Positions 1 through 5,826 of a stretch of 6,229 nt of DNA are shown piece after piece. The notes beneath the pieces were generated by a model that saw only the letters and a program-made list of their open reading frames with translations, made no database searches and was not told the origin of the DNA. A program made the translations under genes and the position numbers. Position 1 is the first letter of the stretch. Each line of letters opens with the position of its first letter. Source of the stretch: JBFXDW01 sp050180745 (GTDB lineage: Bacteria; Pseudomonadota; Alphaproteobacteria; UBA9219); contig JBFXDW010000104.1 in NCBI GenBank assembly GCA_050180745.1, positions 1 through 6,229 of the forward strand. Direction: 5' to 3'.

Positions 1-2
1 AA

Positions 3-71
3 AAAACCGAAGCTGTCCTGAAGGCCCAAACCCTCAACACCTTCCGAAACCTCGCTGCCCCTGAATATTAA
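3..71 (+). CDS. IS transposase, C-terminal tail only
   Basis: Frame 3 is open from the window edge to TAA at 69-71 and encodes 22 residues, ending ...LNTFRNLAAPEY. The stop is about 40 bp inside the IS terminal repeat, which is the usual position for the single transposase gene of an IS5-family element. The LN-x(n)-P-x-Y style ending fits such transposases, but a tail this short cannot identify the family alone. The catalytic DDE residues are all outside the window. The call rests mainly on the adjacent IS terminus. Confidence 0.55.
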   Translation, partial: KTEAVLKAQTLNTFRNLAAPEY

Positions 72-109
72 ACTTTAAAGAAATAAGAAAACTGCGTCCG
101 CAATCACGC

Positions 110-125
110 TTTATTCAACAAGGCC
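110..125 (-). repeat. IS terminal inverted repeat (right end of left IS copy)
   Basis: The reverse complement reads GGCCTTGTTGAATAAA, identical over 16 bases to 6162-6177 on the plus strand. Identity stops at the next base (G here, T at the other end), as expected for left and right ends of one element type that share an imperfect terminal repeat. Confidence 0.8.
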
Positions 126-497
126 CTTTTAAATCATTGTCCTGTTTCAGAAGTTGCTTCGGTTTGCGGACTTGCGGGAATGTTCGTGTTGAACGCGCTT
201 GGAATAAAAGGATCGCAGCTTTATTATCTTCCTTCACTTCATATCATCGTTGCCATTCTTCAGGAGAAAGATAAAATCACGCTTGTCGATGTTGTGGGGA
301 AAAAAATGCCGTCTCTTGCGATGATCTTAGGAGCGTTGGGTTGCCGTGCTCAAACAGTTGAAACTCTATTTTCTCCTGATTTACTGACTTGGAAGGGACA
401 GGCTGTTCCGTGCTTCAAGAAAACTGTCCTTATGGTTAGGGGTGATTTTAGCACACATGAAAGACCCTTCATGCTGCCACCGACACAGGCGTTTTAG
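126..497 (+). pseudogene. C-terminal remnant of a gene cut by the IS (unidentified, possibly GNAT-like)
   Basis: The frame ending at TAG 495-497 is open back through the IS border, with the first in-frame stop at 84-86 inside the IS. Across 126-497 it encodes a protein-like sequence with mixed hydrophobic and charged segments, including LYYLPSLHIIVAI, KITLVDVVGKKMPSLAMILG and the ending ERPFMLPPTQAF. The only internal start candidate near the front is ATG at 180, which has no convincing Shine-Dalgarno (TTGCGGGA upstream) and would give 105 aa. The simplest reading is that the 5' part of a longer gene was separated when the IS inserted. The C-terminal pattern (VETLFSPDLL, LMVRGDF, PFMLPP) vaguely recalls the tail of some GNAT-type acetyltransferases, but I do not recognise the family securely. 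A small intact gene starting at 180 is the alternative. Confidence 0.45.
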
Positions 498-508
498 GAC
501 AGTCCTTT

Positions 509-534
509 ACGAGAAATGGTAATATTTACGCCCA
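509..534 (+). promoter_or_regulatory. Candidate -10 region upstream of the coupling-protein relative
   Basis: The stretch contains TAATATT (520-526) in a context (ACGAnnnATGG..TA.TATT..CGCCCA) that closely matches the promoter-like stretch at 3638-3661. No good -35 is seen at the expected distance. A second weak candidate is TTACTT (552-557), 17 bp, TATATT (575-580), which would put the transcript start between the two possible start codons at 585 and 615. Neither is strong. Confidence 0.25.
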
Positions 535-614
535 TTAACCATAAGTAAGCGTTACTTTTCGCATGCTTTTTTGATATATTCTGCGTGTCAAAACTTTATG
601 TGTGGAGAGATTTT

Positions 615-1922
615 ATGGAGCTATTTCGTCAAGAACATTTTTATGCAAACCTAAGCGAACGAAAAGAAATGGAGCTTTTATCTTCGCAAGAAGGCTTTGT
701 TGTCGGCCAAAAAGATGGGCAACTTATGCGCCTTGATAAAACGGGTGATCCCATCTTTACTTTTGCGTGGGATCCGTGGGTGCGTGAAGATCATGCCGCT
801 ATCCCCAATTTGCTTGATCATCAAGGATCCGCGCTTTCTATCTCTGTTGGTAATCGCGTTGTAAGAGAAACGCTGGCTTATCGCCGAGATGTTCTGAAAC
901 AACAGATCTACATATTTGATCCATATAACGTAACAGACGAGCATAATTGCTCTATCAATATTCTTGATCAGCTCGAACAAGATCATCTTGAGCACACTAC
1001 GCAAAAGCTCGCACGTTATTTTCTGCAAGAAGAAATTATTGAAGCTCCTTCAGTTCAGAAGAATTATGATCGCCTTTATCCAGAAACAAAGCAACGAGAC
1101 ATGTTAATGGCGGTTGAGCTTGCTGAGGATCTTTTGAACTCAACATTTCTATATCTCCTTTCAGCAGATCAAAAGGAAGTTCCTCCTGAAAATAGGAATC
1201 TTGAGCACTGTAGTTCCCTTTTATCCAGCCGCGACGAAAAACTTATAGAGTACTTTGTCACTGATACAGGGCCTTATAAACATCTTTTAAATGCTACAGG
1301 CAATTGGTTTTCTGGCAAACTGACGCATTCCATAAACACAGCGTGGCTTCTTGCGGCAAGTTCTCTCGAGAGTTTTCTTGGTGTAGAAGGGAGTACAAAC
1401 ACGTCGTCTTTCCAGCTGAGTTCTTTAAGAGATGCTCCTACAACCATCTATGTCGTTATGCCTGATGTGCAATCGTTAGCAATTAACAAAAGATGGCTCA
1501 GAGCTTTTATTGAAACAGCGGAAGATGCTTGTCCAAATCTCACAAACAGCCCAGACAATCATAAACACATTAAAAAAGATGACCGCATTCTCTTCATGAT
1601 AGATGAGGTCGCACGTCTTGGACGTTTAACTTATGCTGAACTCGGCCCCCACGGGCCACTAATGAAGGGTATCACCCATTGGGGGCTAACACAAAACCCA
1701 AATGATCTGGTAAAAGTGTATGGGAAACATGCGGAATATAGTCGAAGAAACAATCCGCATATGCAAATTCTGGATCATTATTCCGATGATTTTAAGTTTA
1801 CTATTGGAACAAGAGAATCGGAGGTTAAAGAACTTGTTCAAAAGGAGATTATTGCATCTCCCCCTCGACCTAAGCAGAGCCATCCAGCCAAAACTGCTCC
1901 GCACACTAAAGACTTTATCTGA
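615..1922 (+). CDS. VirD4/TraG-type IV secretion coupling-protein relative lacking the Walker A motif
   Basis: Coupling proteins (T4CPs) are membrane-anchored hexameric ATPases that feed DNA or protein substrates into type IV secretion channels. The 435 aa align to the cytoplasmic part of that family in order: EGFVVGQKDGQLMRLD (26-41), IPNLLDHQGSALSI (63-76), VYLVIP-like LRDAPTTIYVVMP (271-283), Walker B ILFMIDE followed by ARLGRL (325-337), and GLTQNPNDLVKVYG (357-370). However, where T4CPs carry the P-loop (GPTGSGKG type) just before IPNLL, this protein has AWDPWVREDHA (51-61). The downstream DxKGE segment is also replaced (SVGNRV, 77-82). No N-terminal membrane segments are encoded, and family members are usually 550-700 aa. 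I prefer ATG 615 because GGAGAG (604-609) sits 5 nt upstream; an in-frame GTG at 585 would add 10 residues but has no Shine-Dalgarno. The reading frame is otherwise intact. It is probably unable to bind ATP normally and so could be a decaying paralogue or a regulatory pseudo-ATPase. No other T4SS gene is in the window. Confidence 0.75.
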   Translation: MELFRQEHFYANLSERKEMELLSSQEGFVVGQKDGQLMRLDKTGDPIFTFAWDPWVREDHAAIPNLLDHQGSALSISVGNRVVRETLAYRRDVLKQQIYIFDPYNVTDEHNCSINILDQLEQDHLEHTTQKLARYFLQEEIIEAPSVQKNYDRLYPETKQRDMLMAVELAEDLLNSTFLYLLSADQKEVPPENRNLEHCSSLLSSRDEKLIEYFVTDTGPYKHLLNATGNWFSGKLTHSINTAWLLAASSLESFLGVEGSTNTSSFQLSSLRDAPTTIYVVMPDVQSLAINKRWLRAFIETAEDACPNLTNSPDNHKHIKKDDRILFMIDEVARLGRLTYAELGPHGPLMKGITHWGLTQNPNDLVKVYGKHAEYSRRNNPHMQILDHYSDDFKFTIGTRESEVKELVQKEIIASPPRPKQSHPAKTAPHTKDFI

Positions 1923-1923
1923 A

Positions 1924-1942
1924 GGTATTTTCTCAAAATACC
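1924..1942. terminator. Hairpin between convergent genes, possible bidirectional terminator
   Basis: This is a perfect 8-bp inverted repeat, GGTATTTT-CTC-AAAATACC. It lies 1 bp after the stop of the coupling-protein relative and 5 bp beyond the purN stop on the other strand. The position is exactly where a shared terminator is expected, but no clear T-run follows on either strand (only CTTTA on the plus side), so termination is inferred from position and symmetry. Confidence 0.45.
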
Positions 1943-1947
1943 GAGCT

Positions 1948-2547
1948 TTAACTGGAAAGAACAAGCTTTGCTATCGCCTGAAGATAAGCATCAACCTCAA
2001 GGGCTTTGACGCGTTCTTCTAAGCTTTCGAGCGTTTCGTCATCGGCAAGTGGAATCTTTATTTGCGTGACGATGGGGCCTTCGTCATAGTCTGCCGTTGC
2101 AAGATGAACTGTTACGCCGGATTCTTTTTCCTTTGCCGCAATGACGGCTTCGTGAACGCGCCTGCCATACATGCCTTGTCCACCAAACTTGGGAAGAAGC
2201 GCGGGATGTGAATTGAGAATCCTACCCGAAAAAGCGCGCAAGGTTTCAGGCCCAAGCTTTTTCATATATCCGGCCAAGATTACGAAGTCAGTTTTATGTT
2301 CAAGCAGATGATCCCGAATGGTGCGGTCGATGTTTTCTTCGCCGACCGTTGTTTTGTTCACGACAAACGCGGAAACATCATATTCAGCGGCAACGTCCAA
2401 GCAGCCCGCGCCACGATTATTCGTAATAAGAACGGCAGGGATGATGTGAACAGGTGCGCCCTCGCTCTTTTCCAGTATTTTGCGAAATGCCGTGCCGTTA
2501 TGAGAAGCTAGAAATCCAACGCGTACGGACGTTTTTTTGTTTTCCAT
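1948..2547 (-). CDS. purN: Phosphoribosylglycinamide formyltransferase (GAR transformylase)
   Basis: PurN transfers a formyl group from 10-formyltetrahydrofolate to 5'-phosphoribosylglycinamide (GAR), the third step of de novo IMP synthesis, in the cytosol. The 199 aa match the usual family length (about 190-220). Motifs in order: GFLASHNGTAF (11-21) at the phosphate-binding loop, AGYMKKLG (92-99), catalytic ILNSHPALLP (110-119) with N112 and H114, GMYGRRVHEAV (125-135), GVTVHLATADYDEGPIV (144-160) with the catalytic Asp probably D155. All three catalytic residues (Asn, His, Asp) are present, so the enzyme should be active. ATG at 2547 is preceded by a strong Shine-Dalgarno AAGGAGAAG (2561-2553). 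The gene lies 17 bp downstream of the metalloprotease gene on the same strand and may share its transcript. The frequent neighbour purM is not seen here. It converges on the coupling-protein relative. Confidence 0.93.
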   Translation of the reverse strand: MENKKTSVRVGFLASHNGTAFRKILEKSEGAPVHIIPAVLITNNRGAGCLDVAAEYDVSAFVVNKTTVGEENIDRTIRDHLLEHKTDFVILAGYMKKLGPETLRAFSGRILNSHPALLPKFGGQGMYGRRVHEAVIAAKEKESGVTVHLATADYDEGPIVTQIKIPLADDETLESLEERVKALEVDAYLQAIAKLVLSS

Positions 2548-2552
2548 AAATT

Positions 2553-2561
2553 CTTCTCCTT
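2553..2561 (-). promoter_or_regulatory. Shine-Dalgarno of purN
   Basis: On the minus strand the 17-bp gap between the protease stop and the purN start contains AAGGAGAAG, 5 nt before the ATG. purN therefore has its own strong ribosome binding site even if it is co-transcribed with the upstream gene, whose own start lacks one. Confidence 0.75.
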
Positions 2562-2564
2562 GAA

Positions 2565-3536
2565 TTAACCAAGATTCATGGAGGTGGGGAGCAGTAAAGT
2601 TGGCTGATGCCCATGTGTTGTTCGTGAATTTAATGACGGCCTGCTTTTTTCAAGAGCAACGTATTCAGGGTACAAGCCTTTCCACCAATTGAGAGTAGGG
2701 CTTGGATCACAAGCAACCTCTTGTGCTGCGGTAGTATTGTTCAGAGTTAACCAGCTTGCAGCGATGTGATAACCAAGAGAATAGCCGCAGAGAAAAGGGT
2801 AGGCTAGGTGCTGGCGTTTTCTTTTACAATATTCTGGGTTTCGTCCCATTAGCCTTGGATCCCCCGCAAATCCTTCTCTCTTTTTTCTTATAGTAATCTT
2901 TTCACCATTTCTTGTAATGGTTACTCCTTTTTCTCTTGTCAGTTCATAAGTGCACAGTTTTGGTAACATGCGCTCAGAAAAACATTCAAGGCCTCTACCT
3001 TGCAATTCTAATGCTGGAGATGGAACAAGATCTTGGGGTTGGAATGTTGGATGAATAGATTTATTCTGTTCAGATTGTGCAATTTCAAATTCAAATCTTT
3101 GGGCCAATCCTTCTGATATCATGGCTTCACCTAGTGTTGGCCCATATCCATATTGACTATCGCCACGGACTGCATGATGCAGTTCATGGGCAAAGGTTCT
3201 ATGTATTTGAGCTTGTAATGCAGGGGATTCTAGGTCATGGAGTGAGTTGATAAAACAGAAAAGAGAAACAGGATATCTTTGTTCTGCTCCTTTTGTTTGA
3301 TTGTATTCGTAAGCAGTTCCACCGATGCAGCTTTCCATGGCGTGAGGAGAACGGGGGTGCAATTGGATCGTGACGGGAATGTTATCCAAAGGGGTATTGA
3401 GTCGTGAAGCTATGTCTTTACGCAGCGAATGCAGCAGTGAAATAAGTTTATCATGCTGTTCCTTGGTTAGGTCATTCCCTTTATCTTTTTGAAGGAAGGT
3501 GCTGCCCTTAAAATCAATATTAATATTCTGATCCAT
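2565..3536 (-). CDS. DUF2268-like putative zinc metalloprotease (HExxH)
   Basis: This 323 aa protein has a gluzincin-style zinc site. FAHELHHAVRG (115-125) supplies HExxH (H117, E118, H121), and TLGEAMISEGLAQRFEFE (134-151) supplies a downstream Glu, most likely E142, 21 residues after the second His. A late segment YPFLCGYSLGYHIAASWL (247-263) resembles the GY-x-x-GYHI motif near the end of DUF2268 (predicted Zn-dependent protease) domains. No signal peptide or membrane helix is visible: the N-terminus (MDQNINIDFKGS) is polar, so it is cytosolic or exported by a non-Sec route. The region between the two motifs (about 152-245) and the Ser/Thr/His-rich C-terminus (about 295-323) are not recognised. 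The start ATG at 3536 has no good Shine-Dalgarno and overlaps a 7-bp tandem duplication creating a second, out-of-frame ATG. It lies upstream of purN on the same strand. The substrate is unknown; the protease activity is inferred from motifs only. Confidence 0.7.
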   Translation of the reverse strand: MDQNINIDFKGSTFLQKDKGNDLTKEQHDKLISLLHSLRKDIASRLNTPLDNIPVTIQLHPRSPHAMESCIGGTAYEYNQTKGAEQRYPVSLFCFINSLHDLESPALQAQIHRTFAHELHHAVRGDSQYGYGPTLGEAMISEGLAQRFEFEIAQSEQNKSIHPTFQPQDLVPSPALELQGRGLECFSERMLPKLCTYELTREKGVTITRNGEKITIRKKREGFAGDPRLMGRNPEYCKRKRQHLAYPFLCGYSLGYHIAASWLTLNNTTAAQEVACDPSPTLNWWKGLYPEYVALEKSRPSLNSRTTHGHQPTLLLPTSMNLG

Positions 3537-3625
3537 GATCCATCGCTTATCGGTGAAAAATTTGATTTAGAGTAGCATATTTCTACCTTTAGCTGTTTAG
3601 TTTCGCGGAAGGAGTGGTTATTTTC

Positions 3626-3655
3626 TTGAATTTACTCACGATTTATGGGTATATT
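3626..3655 (+). promoter_or_regulatory. Sigma70-like promoter upstream of the leader ORF and ABC-F gene
   Basis: TTGAAT (3626-3631, 4/6 to the -35 consensus) is separated by 18 bp from TATATT (3650-3655, 5/6 to the -10 consensus). Transcription would begin near 3662, about 30 nt before the small leader ORF and 220 nt before the ABC-F start. This is the best promoter match in the window and gives the ABC-F operon a long leader. Confidence 0.55.
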
Positions 3656-3693
3656 CGCGCCCAAGTTCAACCTTTAAGTTTCAGGAGGCCAAC

Positions 3694-3771
3694 ATGACGA
3701 GCAAACGGCAGCATGTAACACGCGGCCCCTGCCAAGCCCTGCGCCAACGCGCCGCAGGGCTGGACGACTAA
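3694..3771 (+). CDS. 25-aa small ORF, candidate leader peptide of the ABC-F operon
   Basis: ATG at 3694 is preceded by a near-perfect Shine-Dalgarno AGGAGG (3683-3688) at 5-nt spacing, and the ORF ends with TAA at 3769-3771. The peptide begins MTSKRQHVTR and ends RQRAAGLDD. It is basic in the middle, with no membrane segment and no run of a single amino acid as in biosynthetic attenuators. Its codons are much more GC-rich than the flanking spacer. It sits in the 5' leader between a good promoter and the ABC-F gene, with a hairpin inside it and a terminator-like hairpin after it. The RQR triplet (17-19) fits the loose +x+ pattern linked to macrolide-dependent ribosome stalling; this is suggestive only. 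It could instead be an independent small protein, or not translated. Confidence 0.45.
   Translation: MTSKRQHVTRGPCQALRQRAAGLDD
3736..3760 (+). promoter_or_regulatory. GC-rich hairpin inside the leader ORF
   Basis: GCCCTGCG (3736-3743) and CGCAGGGC (3753-3760) form a perfect 8-bp stem with a 9-nt loop. Six of the eight pairs are G-C, so it should be very stable. A ribosome translating residues 15-22 of the small ORF would melt it, which is the geometry expected of a translation-sensing leader. No T-run follows, so it is not itself a terminator. Confidence 0.5.
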
Positions 3772-3818
3772 TCACACCCTTCAAATTGATTTTCTCCAGC
3801 TTGTTTTAAGCGGCTTAT

Positions 3819-3848
3819 CGCGAAAAGTGAATTTTTTTGCGTGTTTTT
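3819..3848 (+). terminator. Terminator-like hairpin (possible attenuator) before the ABC-F gene
   Basis: CGCGAAAA (3819-3826) pairs with the T-run plus GCG (3834-3841), eight pairs including one G-T, with a 7-nt loop. TGTTTTT (3842-3848) follows. It lies between the leader ORF and the ABC-F start (3883), where an intrinsic terminator could act as an attenuator. The stem is modest in GC (three G-C pairs), so its efficiency is uncertain. Confidence 0.4.
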
Positions 3849-3882
3849 GCCTGTGGTTCTGACAAGAAGATAAGAGAAAATC

Positions 3883-5364
3883 ATGAGTACCCTTCGTTTA
3901 AACCAGCTTGGTGTTTTCACCCCAAGCCCGTTATTTCAAAACCTGTCCCTTACGCTGCATCGCGCTCAGCGGCTTGGTGTCGTCGCCCAGAATGGCAGCG
4001 GTAAATCGACCTTGCTGCGCTGTATTGCAGGGATGCAAGAGCCTTCTGCGGGAGCCGTCTCCATGGCCAGCGGTACGCGTATCGGTTTTGTTCAGCAAGA
4101 AGTGCCTGCGGCATGGCTCGATCAGTCGTTGTTTGATGTCGTGTGTTCTGGTCTTTCCGCTGAAGATCAGTCTTACAATTTTTGGCGCGCGGACGTGCTC
4201 CTTGAAGAGTTTCGGACGCCTCAAAATTATGCCCAAAAACCGCTCAAAGAGCTAAGTGGCGGATGGCAACGTTTAGCGCTCATTGCGCGTGCATGGATTG
4301 AAGAGCCTGATTTGTTGTTGCTTGACGAGCCGACCAATCATCTGGATGCCGAGAAAATTGGGATTTTGGAAAGCTGGCTACAAGGGCACGCTGGGCAAAC
4401 GCCCATGATGATCGTGAGCCATGATCGGTGTTTCTTGGATGCCTGCACCACGCACACGCTTTTCCTGCGGCCCAATGAATCCAAACTCTATGCTCATTCT
4501 TATAGCACGGCGCGCGAGCTGCTTTTGGCTGATGATGAAGCGCGGGCGGTCAAATTGGAGCAGGATAAAAAGGATACGAACCGTTTAAGAGCGCAGGCCA
4601 ATGAACTAAAGAACATCGGCATCAATTCTGGCAGCGATCTGGCTCTGAAAAAAGCCAAACAACTGAGGCAAAGAGCTAGCCATATCGAAGGAACTTTTCA
4701 AGAGCTGCACAAGGAACGACAAAGCCAGATAAGCCTTAAAAGCAGCGACACGCATGCGCGGGTCTTGCTGTCTTTAAAGGACATGATCATTCGTGCGCCT
4801 GACAATAGGGCTTTGTTTAAAATTGATGCGCTGATCCTTTTTCAAGGTGATCGACTTGTCGTTCTGGGCGAAAACGGAAGTGGCAAATCTGTTTTCATCC
4901 GGCATCTTTTGAAAGCGTGCCGCGATCCTGAAAGCGTGCCGGAAGCTAAAGTCAGTCCGACGATTGTGCTTGGCTATGCCGATCAGCATATGTCGCAATT
5001 GCCTCATCACAAATCGCCCTTCGATTATGTTATGGAGCGTTTTTCGCTTGGCGATCAGCGCACGCGCACGCTTTTAGCTGGTGTGGGCTTTCCCGTTGAA
5101 GAGCAAGGAAGGCTGCTGTCCGATTTTTCTTCAGGCCAGAAGGCAAGGCTTGGTATGCTTGCGTTGCGATTGCAAGAGCCTAACTTCTATCTTCTGGATG
5201 AACCGACAAACCATGTCGATATTGTTGGCCAAGAAAAGTTGGAAGAAGAGATTCTTGCTCAAAATGCAACTTGTATTCTTGTCTCGCATGATCGCCGTTT
5301 TGTTGAAACTGTCGGCACGCGTTTTCTGCGTATCAAAGAGAAGAAGCTTATTGAGGAGGAATAA
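3883..5364 (+). CDS. ABC-F family ATPase (ribosome-associated, possible antibiotic-resistance type)
   Basis: ABC-F proteins are soluble twin-ATPase factors that bind the ribosomal E site; some act in translation, others dislodge ribosome-targeting antibiotics. Two nucleotide-binding domains are visible. NBD1 has Walker A AQNGSGKST (35-43), signature LSGGW (124-128), Walker B LLLLDEPTNHLD (144-155) and H-switch SHD (179-181). NBD2 has GENGSGKS (329-336), signature FSSGQK (415-420), Walker B YLLDEPTNHVD (436-446) and SHD (468-470). A charged, likely helical linker (about 205-290) takes the P-site-tRNA-interacting position. No membrane segment is present. In the first P-loop the leading Gly is Ala. 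At 493 aa it lacks the extra arm and C-terminal extensions of EttA, Uup or YheS and is close to Msr/Vga/Lsa-type resistance factors in size. Length alone does not prove resistance. The Shine-Dalgarno before ATG is weak (AAGAG, 3872-3876). It is translationally coupled to the downstream GNAT gene. Confidence 0.9.
   Translation: MSTLRLNQLGVFTPSPLFQNLSLTLHRAQRLGVVAQNGSGKSTLLRCIAGMQEPSAGAVSMASGTRIGFVQQEVPAAWLDQSLFDVVCSGLSAEDQSYNFWRADVLLEEFRTPQNYAQKPLKELSGGWQRLALIARAWIEEPDLLLLDEPTNHLDAEKIGILESWLQGHAGQTPMMIVSHDRCFLDACTTHTLFLRPNESKLYAHSYSTARELLLADDEARAVKLEQDKKDTNRLRAQANELKNIGINSGSDLALKKAKQLRQRASHIEGTFQELHKERQSQISLKSSDTHARVLLSLKDMIIRAPDNRALFKIDALILFQGDRLVVLGENGSGKSVFIRHLLKACRDPESVPEAKVSPTIVLGYADQHMSQLPHHKSPFDYVMERFSLGDQRTRTLLAGVGFPVEEQGRLLSDFSSGQKARLGMLALRLQEPNFYLLDEPTNHVDIVGQEKLEEEILAQNATCILVSHDRRFVETVGTRFLRIKEKKLIEEE
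5353..5360 (+). promoter_or_regulatory. Shine-Dalgarno of the GNAT gene inside the ABC-F 3' end
   Basis: GAGGAGGA lies in the last codons of the ABC-F gene (the EEE tail), 4 nt before the ATG at 5365. The ABC-F stop TAA (5362-5364) directly abuts that ATG. This decides the GNAT start and implies coupled translation from one transcript. Confidence 0.75.
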
Positions 5365-5826
5365 ATGACAAGCACCATAACGTTCGAGCCTGCCAAATCA
5401 TCCGATTTTGATTACTTTTATAAGCTGCGTCGTCAGACTATGGAGGAGCATTACGTTCGCGTGGAAGAGCATTGGGATCATGAAACCGAGCTTCAAAAGC
5501 ACAGGAATTATCTCAATCAAGGAACGGTTCGACTGATTTACAATAACGGAATCCGCATAGGCTGTGTGAGCGCCGCTCCTCATGAAAATGGCTTGCGAAT
5601 TAGCCTGTTTTGCATTGAACCAGAGCATCAACGCAAAGGGTTGGGCGAGAAGGTTCTTCAAAAGATTATCGAGGAAGCCGTCGATCAGAGAAAAGACATC
5701 TTTCTGGACGTCCTTGTCGAGAATCCCGTCTGTGCCTTGTATGAGCGACTTGGGTTTGAACGCGTGGAGGGGGATTGTCCGATTTTGGTTTACTATAAGA
5801 AGCCTTGTTGTTTTTCTGTCTGTTAA
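5365..5826 (+). CDS. GNAT family N-acetyltransferase
   Basis: GNAT enzymes transfer an acetyl group from acetyl-CoA to an amine on a protein or small molecule. The 153 aa are a typical single-domain length. Diagnostic parts: motif A ISLFCIEPEHQRKGLGEKVL (79-98), with the acetyl-CoA pyrophosphate-binding Q89-R-K-G-L-G94; the beta-5/alpha-4 end DVLVENPVCALYERLGFERV (115-134), with the usual N-P-x-A-x-x-LY-x-x-x-GF pattern; and an N-terminal substrate-facing part (YKLRRQTMEEHY, 19-30). The C-terminus KKPCCFSVC is unusual, with three Cys in the last six residues. The gene abuts the ABC-F gene (TAA|ATG), so the two are almost certainly co-expressed. That pairing makes an antibiotic-modifying role possible, but the substrate cannot be read from the sequence, and protein acetylation or other targets remain open. 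Confidence 0.88.
   Translation: MTSTITFEPAKSSDFDYFYKLRRQTMEEHYVRVEEHWDHETELQKHRNYLNQGTVRLIYNNGIRIGCVSAAPHENGLRISLFCIEPEHQRKGLGEKVLQKIIEEAVDQRKDIFLDVLVENPVCALYERLGFERVEGDCPILVYYKKPCCFSVC

Larger units (their letters stand above)
1..125 (+). mobile_element. Right end of an IS5-family (IS903-like) insertion sequence, partial
   Basis: The element runs in from the left edge. It consists of the last codons of a transposase reading rightward and a terminal inverted repeat whose outer end is at 125. Reading inward on the minus strand from 125 gives GGCCTTGTTGAATAAA. The same 16 bases open the partial element at 6162. From memory, the IS903 terminal repeat is GGCTTTGTTGAATAAATC, so assignment to the IS5 family (IS903 group) is reasonable. 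The bases just outside (126-134, CTTTTAAAT) would be one copy of a 9-bp target duplication if this family rule applies; the partner copy lies outside the window. Seen: shared termini and transposase tail. Inferred: the exact family. Confidence 0.75.

Noticed and set aside
547..572. AAGC...GCTT hairpin with TTTTTT as a terminator for the truncated upstream gene
   Set aside because: The stem is four A-T-rich pairs with a large loop and competing pairings; not convincing.
585..614. GTG at 585 as the start of the coupling-protein relative
   Set aside because: No ribosome binding site upstream, while ATG 615 has GGAGAG at 5-nt spacing; the extra 10 residues match nothing recognisable. It remains possible.
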